From: Nesterenkonia sandarakina
GTDB taxonomy: Bacteria > Actinomycetota > Actinomycetes > Actinomycetales > Micrococcaceae
NCBI RefSeq assembly: GCF_013410215.1
Contig: NZ_JACCFQ010000001.1
Span: 682,001 to 746,000, forward strand
Direction of reading: 5' to 3'
DNA: 64,000 nt
In this document: positions 50,957 through 58,247 of the stretch, piece after piece
How the letters are laid out: each line of letters opens with the position of its first letter
Position numbering within the stretch: the first letter of the stretch is position 1
The notes under the pieces: generated by a model
What the model saw: the letters and a program-made list of their open reading frames with translations, nothing else
What the model was told of the DNA's origin: nothing
Database searches by the model: none
Position numbers and translations under genes: made by a program

Positions 50957-52140
50957 CTGCACAGAACACCAGCGCCGCATCAGCTTCCGGCGCTCCGATC
51001 ACCTATGCCTCCGCCGGAGTCGACGTTGAAGCCGGGGACCGCGCGGTCGAGCTGATGAAGGCCCATATCGAGGCCACGCACACCCCGCAGGTGATGGGCG
51101 GGGTGGGCGGCTTTGCAGGGCTCTACGACGCCTCTGAGCTCAAGCGGCTGCCGCGGCCGCTGCTGGCCACCTCCACCGATGGGGTGGGCACCAAGGTGGC
51201 CATCGCCCAGGCCATGGACATCCACGACACCATCGGCTTCGACCTGGTGGGCATGGTGGTCGATGACATCGTGGTGATGGGCGCCAAGCCGCTGTTCATG
51301 ACCGACTACATCGCCACCGGGAAGGTGGAGCCGGCCCGGATCGCCGCGGTGGTCTCCGGCATCGCCAAGGCCGCCGCGGAGACCGGCACCGCGCTGGTCG
51401 GCGGGGAGACCGCCGAGCACCCCGGGCTGCTGGAGCCGGAGGAGTACGACGTCGCCGGTGCCGCCACCGGCGTGGTCGACGCCTCCGCCGTGCTGGGCCC
51501 GGAGCGGGTGCGCGCCGGGGATGTGATCATCGGCATGGCTTCTTCCGGCGTCCATTCCAACGGCTACTCGCTGGTCCGCCGGGTGATCTCCTCCGCCGGC
51601 TGGGACTATGAGCGCGAGGTCGAGGAGTTCGGCCGGACGCTGGGTGAGGAGCTGCTGGAACCGACCCGGCTCTACACCACGCCCTGCCTGGACCTGGTCA
51701 CCGCACTCAACGGGGATCCGGCCGAGACCGAGGTCTCCCCGGAGGCTCCGGTCCGCGGCTTCAGCCATGTCACCGGCGGCGGTCTCGCGGCCAACCTGGC
51801 GCGCGTGCTGCCGGCTGGACTGATGGCGACCGTGGACCGCTCCACCTGGTCCTGGCCCGCCGTGTTCTCCCTGATCGCGCGGCTCGGCTCGGTCCCGCAG
51901 GCCGATCTGGAGCGCACGCTGAACCTGGGCGTGGGCATGATCGCCGTGGTCGCTGCGGAACGGGCCGAGGACGCCGTGTCCATGCTCAACGCAGCCGGGC
52001 AGAGCGCCTGGGTGATGGGTGAGGTCAGCGCCTACAGCGCCGACGAGTCACGGGTGGCCCAGGCCGGTCTGGACTTCGTCCAGGGCGCCAAGGGCGTCGA
52101 CGGCGGCGGCGTGCTGCTCACCGGGCGCTACAGCTCCTGA
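50953..52140 (+). CDS. purM: AIR synthetase (phosphoribosylformylglycinamidine cyclo-ligase)
   Basis: A 395-residue PurM-fold enzyme closing the imidazole ring. It has STDGVGTKVAIA, DDIVVMGAKPLFMTDY, LVGGETAEHPG and GMASSGVHSNGYSLVRR. A ~15-residue Ser/Ala N-terminus precedes the conserved ITYASAGVDVEAGD. It ends in the purF-purM operon, with an extragenic palindrome just downstream. Confidence 0.97.
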   Translation: MTAQNTSAASASGAPITYASAGVDVEAGDRAVELMKAHIEATHTPQVMGGVGGFAGLYDASELKRLPRPLLATSTDGVGTKVAIAQAMDIHDTIGFDLVGMVVDDIVVMGAKPLFMTDYIATGKVEPARIAAVVSGIAKAAAETGTALVGGETAEHPGLLEPEEYDVAGAATGVVDASAVLGPERVRAGDVIIGMASSGVHSNGYSLVRRVISSAGWDYEREVEEFGRTLGEELLEPTRLYTTPCLDLVTALNGDPAETEVSPEAPVRGFSHVTGGGLAANLARVLPAGLMATVDRSTWSWPAVFSLIARLGSVPQADLERTLNLGVGMIAVVAAERAEDAVSMLNAAGQSAWVMGEVSAYSADESRVAQAGLDFVQGAKGVDGGGVLLTGRYSS

Positions 52141-52141
52141 T

Positions 52142-52176
52142 CCGCCCCTCAGCGCCGGCGCTGACTTCAGGGGCGG
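52142..52176. repeat. Extragenic palindrome after purM, related to the acs element
   Basis: CCGCCCCT (52142-52149) pairs with AGGGGCGG (52169-52176), and the spacer holds the self-complementary CAGCGCCGGCGCTG. The segment TCCGCCCCTCAGCG is shared with the right arm of the element at 30510-30577. It may terminate purM. Confidence 0.6.
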
Positions 52177-52200
52177 CGCGGCTTCAGGCCCGGCGCGACG

Positions 52201-52791
52201 TCAGCGGGGGTCTGCGGAGGGGTCGTTCACGCTCTCCGTCAGGGCGCGCAGGAACTTCGCAGCCCCGGCGCGCTCCTGCTCGCTGAGCGCCTCGGTCACC
52301 GAGATCATCCTCGCGTGCATGCCGCTCAGAGTGGCCTTGACCTCACGATCCGTCTCGCCCAGGACCTCGATCGCCACCGAGCGCCGGTCATCTGGATGCG
52401 GGATCCGGCGGACGTAGCCGTCGCGGCTCAGCCGGTCCACCAGCACGCTGGTCGCGGCTGCGGTGAGGCCGAGCGCCTCCGCCAGATCACGCTGGCGCGG
52501 GGTGCGTTCGGCGGAGCGCTCCCGGACCAGGAAACGCAGGGCCACCAGATCCGTCTCCCCCATCCGCATGGAGTCGCGGGTGCGGGCGCGCATCTTCTTC
52601 TCGGCCTCGCGGTACTCCCGCAGCAGATTCAGCAGGTCGATGGAGGAGAAGGTTTCCTCGTTGCGTCCGTACCAGTAGCCGTCCCCGGGGTCTCCACCGG
52701 GGGCGGCGCTGCGGTCCGGTCCTGCGGCGTCTGCGATAGGCGCCTGGAGTCTTGACGCGGTGTTGGTGGCGCCGGAAGTCCTAGATTTCAC
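52201..52791 (-). CDS. MarR-family regulator
   Basis: 196 residues. A ~45-residue disordered N-terminus precedes a winged-helix MarR core, with TPRQRDLAEALGLTAAATSVLVDRL as recognition region (about 95-120) and the wing HPDDRRSVAIEV. The GTG start has AAGGAGG 5 nt upstream. It is divergent from the stress island and probably controls it through the repeats in the intergenic region. Its ligand is unknown. Confidence 0.93.
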   Translation of the reverse strand: MKSRTSGATNTASRLQAPIADAAGPDRSAAPGGDPGDGYWYGRNEETFSSIDLLNLLREYREAEKKMRARTRDSMRMGETDLVALRFLVRERSAERTPRQRDLAEALGLTAAATSVLVDRLSRDGYVRRIPHPDDRRSVAIEVLGETDREVKATLSGMHARMISVTEALSEQERAGAAKFLRALTESVNDPSADPR

Positions 52792-52840
52792 GTGTGCCTC
52801 CTTAAGTCACTGACTAGTCTACCCGCTTGCGTAAGTCCGT

Positions 52841-52880
52841 CTAACCGTTATATCTTCTAACTGTTACCTGTTGAACAGTT
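52841..52880. promoter_or_regulatory. Operator region between marR and the stress island
   Basis: The inverted repeat AACTGTT (52859-52865) / AACAGTT (52874-52880) and the direct repeat CTAAC[CT]GTTA (52841-52850, 52857-52866) overlap a plus-strand promoter. That promoter has TTGCGT (52827-52832), 18 nt, then TATCTT (52851-52856). This position suits repression. An opposing -10 TAGACT for marR lies at about 52815-52820 on the minus strand. Confidence 0.55.
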
Positions 52881-52974
52881 TTCAGAGGGAACAGATATGC
52901 GACGACATCGACCCGCTCAGCTCTTGTGGGATCAGTGGACGTCCGGCAGCCGCCTCGTCACCCAGGAGAGCACG

Positions 52975-53358
52975 ATGAACCACCCAGCCCCCGCCACGCC
53001 CCTCAGAACCTCCACCGCCGCCGTCTCAGCCGTGCCAGACACCGCCGATGCAGAGCTGGCACGCGCCGCGGAGGCCGCACACTCGCTGCCGGAGCTGCCG
53101 GATCAGCGGTACAGCCAGATGGCCAAGGCCGCGTCGACGGGGCTGATGGCCCACCAGCACGTGGACAGCGCAATCGTGGAGATCTCCGGCACCGCCGGGG
53201 ACCTCGTCTTCCACCTGCAGTGCGCCCTGGTGCCAGGATCCGAGTCCTCCTCGGTCATGGAACTGATCACCCACGGCGTGGTCCCCAACATCGAGCGCAT
53301 GCTGGGTGAGGCGTTCACCTCCAGAGACCTGCACTTCTCCTTCGCTCCAGCCTCCTAG
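52975..53358 (+). CDS. Uncharacterised stress-island protein
   Basis: 127 residues with no recognised domain. An Ala/Thr-rich N-terminus is followed by an alpha/beta segment (IVEISGTAGDLVFHLQCALV ... VVPNIERMLGEAF). Its IVEI-hydrophobic strand and late amphipathic helix are reminiscent of the Asp23 fold, but this is weak. The ATG at 52975 has AGGAGAG 4 nt upstream. An in-frame ATG at 52897, also with a GAGGGA site, would give 153 residues. First gene after the MarR operator. Confidence 0.65.
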   Translation: MNHPAPATPLRTSTAAVSAVPDTADAELARAAEAAHSLPELPDQRYSQMAKAASTGLMAHQHVDSAIVEISGTAGDLVFHLQCALVPGSESSSVMELITHGVVPNIERMLGEAFTSRDLHFSFAPAS

Positions 53359-53447
53359 GCACCTTCCCAAGGCGTGCTGACAACGCCTTCTCCCACTTCA
53401 TCCTCCGCCCCGCCGCTGAAGCGGAGCACCTTCTTCGAGGAGTCCTC

Positions 53448-53642
53448 ATGGACCTGGCTCTCATCTACACCATCAACGCCTTCGCAATGCCGCTGCTGCT
53501 CATCGCAGCGACTGCACTGATGGTCAAAGGACTGATGCTTCTGCGCGCCCGGCTGCGACCTGGCATGACCGGCGACCCGGTTTCCCCTGCGCTGCCCGGC
53601 GCTGAGACCTCACCCGCAGCCACCCCGCTGCGACTGAACTGA
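53448..53642 (+). CDS. Small single-helix membrane protein
   Basis: 64 residues: one transmembrane helix (about 8-30, MPLLLIAATALMVKGLMLL) and a Pro/Thr-rich cytoplasmic tail. GAGGAG lies 5 nt before the ATG. No family recognised. Co-directional with its neighbours in the MarR-controlled transcript. Confidence 0.7.
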   Translation: MDLALIYTINAFAMPLLLIAATALMVKGLMLLRARLRPGMTGDPVSPALPGAETSPAATPLRLN

Positions 53643-53672
53643 CCCCGTCGCCGAGACCCACCGGAGACTCCC

Positions 53673-54077
53673 TTGGGTGACGTCATGCCAGAAGATCACC
53701 TGGATTCCGCGCAGAGCCTGCGCCAGGACCCGGCGGACCGGTGCGCGGAGCTGCTGGTGAAGATCCAGGCCGGGGACGAGCAGTCCTTCGTTCAGCTCTA
53801 CCGGGACCACGGCAGAATCCTGCTGCTGATCCTGCGCAAGGCGCTGCCCGAGAAGGCTGCCGCGGAGCGCGCGCTGCGGGGCGTGTTCGCGCAGATCTGG
53901 GCACAGTGCGCCTCCTTCGACCCGGCGCAGACCAGCGGGTCCGGATGGATCACTCGGCTGGCCCGGGAGCAGATCCTCAACCAGGCCAAGAACCCGGTCC
54001 CAGGACCCGAGGTGCCAGAGCCTCGACTCAGGACGCCGGGCCTCTGGTCACCCCCAGGACGCGTACCCGCAGGGTGA
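53673..54077 (+). CDS. Truncated ECF-type sigma factor, region 2 only
   Basis: 134 residues. About 25-105 match sigma region 2 of the SigK/ECF type (LLVKIQAGDEQSFVQLYRD ... GVFAQIWAQCASFDPAQ). Region 4, which would read the -35 box, is absent. The last ~17 residues are Pro/Gly-rich and are read antisense to the tail of the convergent Asp23-like gene (50-bp overlap, 54028-54077). It looks like a gene cut short at a junction, or a region-2-only protein. The start is TTG at 53673 (GGAG upstream) or ATG at 53685. Confidence 0.65.
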   Translation: MGDVMPEDHLDSAQSLRQDPADRCAELLVKIQAGDEQSFVQLYRDHGRILLLILRKALPEKAAAERALRGVFAQIWAQCASFDPAQTSGSGWITRLAREQILNQAKNPVPGPEVPEPRLRTPGLWSPPGRVPAG

Positions 54078-54471
54078 AGCTGCCGGGCGTCCCGGGGTGC
54101 GGCGCATCCGCACCGGTCGAATCCGCGCCGGTCGAATCCGCGCCGGTCGAATCCGTACTGGCTGACTCCCCACTGGGTGAATCGGCGTCGAGGATTCCGT
54201 GCACCGCCCGGTGGATGTCGTCGACAACATCACCGGCGGGTCGTGAGCCGTCGGTGTAGAGGTCGATGAAGACCTGCGTCTGATCGTCTTCGGTGACGAT
54301 GTCGACGACCCGGGCCTGGGAGTCGCCGGCCCCGAAGAACTCTTTGGTCGAGGCCGTGAGCGCTTCCTTGAAGCTGGGCACCAGACGGTCCACCCCGGGA
54401 AGGTCCGAGACGGCGTCGACGATCGACGCCGAGAGAGCCTCGAGCGAGGTCGGTGCAGGGTCAGTCATCAT
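54028..54471 (-). CDS. Asp23-like short protein with DSTGA repeats
   Basis: 147 residues. Residues 1-~95 have an Asp23-type alpha/beta pattern (ARVVDIVTEDDQTQVFIDLYTD ... DDIHRAVHGIL). Then comes an acidic Ser/Thr region with three DSTGA units, and a final SFTLRVRVLGV strand. GGAGGA lies before the double ATG at 54468-54471. It overlaps the upstream Asp23-related gene by 11 nt and the truncated sigma gene (convergent) by 50 bp. Confidence 0.65.
   Translation of the reverse strand: MMTDPAPTSLEALSASIVDAVSDLPGVDRLVPSFKEALTASTKEFFGAGDSQARVVDIVTEDDQTQVFIDLYTDGSRPAGDVVDDIHRAVHGILDADSPSGESASTDSTGADSTGADSTGADAPHPGTPGSFTLRVRVLGVTRGPAS
54115..54157. repeat. 15-bp coding tandem repeat (DSTGA units)
   Basis: GGTCGAATCCGCGCC at 54115-54129 and 54130-54144, plus a partial third copy from 54145. 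On the minus strand they encode DSTGA. Confidence 0.8.
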
Positions 54472-54979
54472 GGATGTCCTCCGCGATCAGATCGATGGTG
54501 CCGGTGCGCAGACCCACGGCGTCGCGGAGACGCTCCGCGATGCTGGTGCGCAGCCGGTCCTGTAGGTCGGGGATGACGGTGGACGCAGAGAGCGTCATCG
54601 TCACCCGAAGGTCTAGTGTCATCTGGGCAGCGTCGATGCTGCCCAGATGAACTCGGCGGGCGTACACGCCGGGTTCCTCGTCCACGGCCTCGCGCACCAG
54701 CGCGCGCAGCGCGGAGAGGGTCATGGCGTAGTCGCGTCCCAGAGCCGTGGTCAGGGCGGCGCTGGGACCTCTGGCGAGCTCTTGGGCGAGGATCTCCATG
54801 ACGCGGGACTTCACTCGTGAAAGCTGGGCCTCATCGCCGAGGCTGCGGTCTCGGTAGTCCAAGACCACCTGCCGCAGCCGAGAATCTCCGTCCAGGATGC
54901 GGGGCTCGCCATCGGGGCGTCCGGCGTTGTGCACCGGTTCCGGGGGCACTGGTTCTTCAGGCACTGGTCTGGTCGTCAT
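54461..54979 (-). CDS. Asp23/Gls24-related protein
   Basis: 172 residues. After a Pro/Glu-rich N-terminus (about 1-25), a helical segment leads to an Asp23-like C-terminus with LDLRVTMTLSASTVIPDLQDRLRTSIAERL, comparable to the strand-helix of envelope-stress Asp23 proteins. GGAAGGA lies upstream of the ATG at 54979. The start overlaps the sigma-factor stop by 4 nt, so it is coupled to it. Confidence 0.7.
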   Translation of the reverse strand: MTTRPVPEEPVPPEPVHNAGRPDGEPRILDGDSRLRQVVLDYRDRSLGDEAQLSRVKSRVMEILAQELARGPSAALTTALGRDYAMTLSALRALVREAVDEEPGVYARRVHLGSIDAAQMTLDLRVTMTLSASTVIPDLQDRLRTSIAERLRDAVGLRTGTIDLIAEDIHDD

Positions 54980-55509
54980 GCCTGTCCTTCCCTGTCGGTG
55001 AGGAGGGCTCGCTGCGCTCGTCGGATCCTTTCGCGCACTCGTTGCGGAGCCACCTCGAGGATCTCCGCGATCTCTTCGGGTGTCTGACCGTCTACCGCGT
55101 GGAGCAGCCACGCCAGATGCTCCTCGACCGGGAGACGAAGCAGCGCGGTGTGCGCCGCCTGGACCGGGTCCCCGGCGTCCGGTGAGACAGGTTGCTTGCG
55201 CAGCACGAAGAGGCTGTGGTGGGCGGCCATGCGGCTGAGCCAGTCGGGGAACTCCTCGGGGCGCTGCAGGGCGTCCAAGCGTCGCCATGCGGTCAAGAAC
55301 GTCTCTTCGACGATCAGTTCTGCTTCGGCCTCATGATGCAGGATCTCCCGACACAGGGCGGTGATCCGGGGGCCGTGGGACTCCAGGAGCAGCGCGAAGG
55401 CCAGCAGGTCGCCGTCCTGGGCCCGGAGGACCAGAGTGGACTCGTCTGTTCCGCGGAGGCCGGGGTCGTCTTGGGCAGTGCCAGGCGCTGCGGCTGACGG
55501 GTCGTGCAC
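54976..55509 (-). CDS. ECF-type sigma factor
   Basis: 177 residues. Region 2 (about 25-90: LVLRAQDGDLLAFALLLESH ... VEETFLTAWRRLDAL) and region 4 (about 120-170: LPVEEHLAWLLHAVDGQTPEEIAEILEVAPQRVRERI) are both present, without an SnoaL-like or anti-sigma extension. No anti-sigma gene is adjacent, so control may be transcriptional or through partner proteins. It is followed by two Asp23-like genes in overlapping frames, which are its likely targets or regulators. The GTG start has GGAGG rather far (about 12 nt) upstream. Confidence 0.85.
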   Translation of the reverse strand: MHDPSAAAPGTAQDDPGLRGTDESTLVLRAQDGDLLAFALLLESHGPRITALCREILHHEAEAELIVEETFLTAWRRLDALQRPEEFPDWLSRMAAHHSLFVLRKQPVSPDAGDPVQAAHTALLRLPVEEHLAWLLHAVDGQTPEEIAEILEVAPQRVRERIRRAQRALLTDREGQA

Positions 55510-55572
55510 AGCTGGTTCTTACCTCCAGGTGATCTGTTGCGGCGCCCGAACCTCCTGGTCCCGGCGCGGGCC

Positions 55573-55600
55573 GCCGGCCCCGGGGGTCTCCGGGGCCGGC
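55573..55600. terminator. 11-bp GC hairpin after csbD
   Basis: GCCGGCCCCGG (55573-55583) and its complement (55590-55600) with a 6-nt loop. It lies between csbD and the sigma-factor gene, with no T-run. Confidence 0.6.
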
Positions 55601-55609
55601 AGCGGTGTT

Positions 55610-55804
55610 TCAGCTGGTGAAGCCGTCGCGGACGTCTTTGGCGGCGTCCTTGGTCTTCTCACCGGCCTGCTTCATCTCGGCCTTCTGCTTCTGCGCAGCA
55701 CCCTCGGCCTGGGTCTCACGGTCCCCGGTGGCCTTGCCCACGGTTTCCTTGGCCGCGCCGGCCGCCTTCTCTGCGGCGTTGCTGATCTTGTCTCCGATAC
55801 CCAT
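55610..55804 (-). CDS. CsbD-family stress protein
   Basis: A 64-residue, Lys/Ala/Glu-rich helical protein with the CsbD pattern (GIGDKISNAAEKAAGAAKE ... VGKATGD). In Bacillus csbD is a general-stress gene of unknown biochemical role. AAAGGA lies 9-10 nt before the ATG. Confidence 0.9.
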   Translation of the reverse strand: MGIGDKISNAAEKAAGAAKETVGKATGDRETQAEGAAQKQKAEMKQAGEKTKDAAKDVRDGFTS

Positions 55805-55861
55805 GATCTGGATTCCTTTCGTGTTCTTCGTCTAGTTCTCCACGGTTGTGGCCTGGCCCGG

Positions 55862-56497
55862 TCAGTGCAGCGGGTTCCCTCCACCGGCCCCGGACGCCAT
55901 CTCCACCTCTGCGTCGCGGGATCGGCTGGAATGCCGCACCGGGTCTACGATCAGTCGCACCGCGCTGAGCTGCGCCTGCAGGGACTGCTCGAGCTCACCG
56001 CAGGTGTCTCGATGGATCCGCTCCACGGCGGCCCGGACGTCGCTGCGTTCATCGATCTCGACCTTCATCAGCAGCCCCGGCGCCTTCGCGGTGCCCTCCA
56101 GCCGAACGGTGCTGGAGACCACGCCGGGGACCGCCTCAGCGGATTCGGCGATAGCGCGCTGAAGCACCGTGGTGTTCAGCCGGGTCACGCCCTCGCGGCC
56201 GTCGGTGTGCAGCTGGAACTCTCCGGCGCGTTCGGACCGCGGGACTGCGGTGAGGATCCACCACAGGCCCAGCAGCACCAGAAGGGCGCTGACGGTCAGG
56301 GCCGCGGCTGGAAGCCAGGCGGGCAGCGCATCTGCGGCTCCCAGTGCATCCTTGGGTCCGGGCGCCTGGTCCCAGGAGCCGAAGAGCTGGCTCAGCAGGC
56401 CCAGCGCGGTGGCGAGCACGGCTGCGCTGGCCAGAAGAAGCACCAGTCCCAGCAGGAACAGGATGGCCCGGTTCGGAGCCTTCGATACGGCGATCAT
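55862..56497 (-). CDS. AmaP-like Asp23 membrane anchor
   Basis: 211 residues. Two transmembrane helices (about 12-36 and 62-84) frame a short external loop. The cytoplasmic part contains an Asp23-like alpha/beta region (GVVSSTVRLEGTAKAPGLLMKVEID). In staphylococci AmaP tethers Asp23 to the membrane; this protein has the same plan. It overlaps the DUF6286-type gene by 4 nt. Confidence 0.75.
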   Translation of the reverse strand: MIAVSKAPNRAILFLLGLVLLLASAAVLATALGLLSQLFGSWDQAPGPKDALGAADALPAWLPAAALTVSALLVLLGLWWILTAVPRSERAGEFQLHTDGREGVTRLNTTVLQRAIAESAEAVPGVVSSTVRLEGTAKAPGLLMKVEIDERSDVRAAVERIHRDTCGELEQSLQAQLSAVRLIVDPVRHSSRSRDAEVEMASGAGGGNPLH

Positions 56498-57036
56498 CGC
56501 TTCTCCTTCTTGCTCGTGCGCACTGTGACCCGCGGGCTGCGACGCAGGCCCAGGGCGTTGAACCGCTCCTGGATCCGCCCGGTGAGCTGGGCCTGGACCT
56601 CACGTCCGTTCGGAGCCACGGTGGCGACGTCGACCTGAACCCGGCCGGGCCGGGAGTCTGCCCGCGAGGAGACGGTGCCGTCTGTCCGGTCAGCCTCCGC
56701 GGCGGCGATCCGCCCCAGTCCGCGGGTGGTGATCACCGTGGTCCGGCCTGGGCCGAACTCCTGAAGCGTCATCTCCACCACCGCGGCGCGGCCCGGCTTC
56801 AGCGCCAGCACCAGCAGGACGACGCCGATCACGGCTGCCAGTCCCGCGAGCAGCACCACGGGGATCGCGCCCCAGGTGAGCCCCTCGAGACCATCCAGTC
56901 CTGCGAGCGGCTGGGCAGCGGCGACCGCGGTGATGGACCACCACAGGCCCAGGGCGCCGAGGGCGACGATCAGGGTCGCGACGATCAGCGCGGGGACGCG
57001 GCGGTTCGGCCTGCGGCGAATCTTCGGGTTGCTCAT
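56494..57036 (-). CDS. DUF6286-type two-helix protein
   Basis: 180 residues. A basic N-terminus, two transmembrane helices (about 15-37 and 58-80) and a cytoplasmic alpha/beta domain ending in Lys/Arg (RTSKKEKR). This topology and its place in an Asp23 operon match the DUF6286 family. AAAGGA lies upstream of the ATG at 57036; the longer frame to 57093 lies inside the next gene. Confidence 0.75.
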   Translation of the reverse strand: MSNPKIRRRPNRRVPALIVATLIVALGALGLWWSITAVAAAQPLAGLDGLEGLTWGAIPVVLLAGLAAVIGVVLLVLALKPGRAAVVEMTLQEFGPGRTTVITTRGLGRIAAAEADRTDGTVSSRADSRPGRVQVDVATVAPNGREVQAQLTGRIQERFNALGLRRSPRVTVRTSKKEKR

Positions 57037-57398
57037 TGCAGCGTCCTTTCCCCGGTTCCCACCAGCAGCTGATCGATGCGCACGTCGACCCATCCCACGC
57101 TGACCCCGGTGAGCCGCTGGACCTCGGCGCCGATGTGGCGCCGGGCGTGGTCGGTGAGCTTCTCCAGAGGGGCCGGGTAGGGCAGGGCCAGGTGCACGGT
57201 GATGTTGGCGACCCCGCCGGTGATCTCCACCTCGGTCTTCGGCCGGGCCCGGGGTGCGGCGCCCAGGCCGATCCCGGCGATGGTCATCCGCTCGGTCGCG
57301 GAGACTCCGTTGAGCTGCCCGGCAAGGTGCGCGGCGGTCTTCTGCACCGCAGCGTCCTTGACGATCAGCCGCCCACGAGTGTCAGCGCCGGCACTCAT
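57033..57398 (-). CDS. Asp23/Gls24-family envelope stress protein
   Basis: 121 residues. The Asp23 fold is clear: GRLIVKDAAVQKTAAHLAG at the start and VANITVHLALPYPAPLEKLTDHARRHIGAEV, ending VDVRIDQL. Expected to form a layer at the cytoplasmic membrane with DUF2273/AmaP partners. It overlaps both neighbours by ATGA. Confidence 0.88.
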   Translation of the reverse strand: MSAGADTRGRLIVKDAAVQKTAAHLAGQLNGVSATERMTIAGIGLGAAPRARPKTEVEITGGVANITVHLALPYPAPLEKLTDHARRHIGAEVQRLTGVSVGWVDVRIDQLLVGTGERTLQ

Positions 57399-57577
57399 CG
57401 CCGGGACCGTTCTGCTCCGGTCAGACGATTCAGATCCACCTGACCTTCGATGACAAGACCCACGAAGAGCCCCAGCCCGCCAAGGAAGGCGACGCCCAGG
57501 AACGCCAGGAAACCCTCAAGGATCGCGACGATGCCCAGGATCAGGCCGGTGAACAGTCCTACATACGATGCTTTCAT
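57395..57577 (-). CDS. DUF2273 small membrane protein
   Basis: 60 residues with a long hydrophobic hairpin (LFTGLILGIVAILEGFLAFLGVAFLGGLGLF split into two helices) and a basic end. DUF2273 proteins sit beside Asp23 genes in Gram-positive bacteria. Coupled to the next Asp23 gene by ATGA. Confidence 0.88.
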   Translation of the reverse strand: MKASYVGLFTGLILGIVAILEGFLAFLGVAFLGGLGLFVGLVIEGQVDLNRLTGAERSRR

Positions 57578-57628
57578 GTGCTTTCTCTTTCACTCGATGG
57601 ACGGCAGGTGTCCAGCTCGGCTGGGGTC

Positions 57629-58141
57629 TCAGGCGAGCTCGTGACCGGAATCCCGGGGCTGGTCGTCCTCTTCGGGGAGGTGCACGTCGGCCACGCTGAT
57701 GTTGACCTCCACGACCTCCAGTCCGGTGCCGTGCTCCACCGCGCGGATGACGTTGCGACGGATGTTCTCGGCGACCTCGACGATGGAGGCGCCGTATTCG
57801 ACGATCACGGTCAGGTCGATCGCCGTCTGGCGCTCGCCCTTCTCCACCGAGACGCCGCCGCTGACCTGGGTGCGCGAGCCGGGGATCCGCTCGGAGATCG
57901 CATCGAAGGTGCGGCGCGCGATGTTGCCCATGGCGTAGACGCCGGGGACCTCGCGGGCGGCGAGACCGGAGAGCTTCTGCACCACGGTCTCTTCCACGGT
58001 GGTGGCGCCGTACTCGGTGACCAGCGGGCTCTTCGCGGCGGCCGCGGCCTGCTTGCGGGTCAGCTCGGCGCTCTGCCCGTTGCGGTCCTGGGCGGCGGTG
58101 TTCTGGCCGTTCTTCAGGTTGGCGGAGGTGTTCTCAGTCAT
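57629..58141 (-). CDS. Asp23/Gls24-family envelope stress protein (first gene of operon)
   Basis: 170 residues. A disordered Asn/Gln-rich N-terminus (about 1-38) is followed by a full Asp23 domain: VVQKLSGLAAREVPGVYAMG, TAIDLTVIVEYGASIVEVAENI and VEVNISVADVHLPEE. GAAGGAG lies 6-7 nt before the ATG at 58141. It heads the leftward run through DUF2273, Asp23, DUF6286 and AmaP. A TAGCTT box about 70 bp upstream is a weak promoter candidate. Confidence 0.92.
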   Translation of the reverse strand: MTENTSANLKNGQNTAAQDRNGQSAELTRKQAAAAAKSPLVTEYGATTVEETVVQKLSGLAAREVPGVYAMGNIARRTFDAISERIPGSRTQVSGGVSVEKGERQTAIDLTVIVEYGASIVEVAENIRRNVIRAVEHGTGLEVVEVNISVADVHLPEEDDQPRDSGHELA

Positions 58142-58247
58142 GGTTCTCTCCTTCTTCATCGCCGAGCGCTGCGGAGCGCACTGTGCAGTGGTGTCTCGCT
58201 GACCTGTCCGGTCAGTCACAAGCTAAGACGCACCAGCTCGGAGATCC

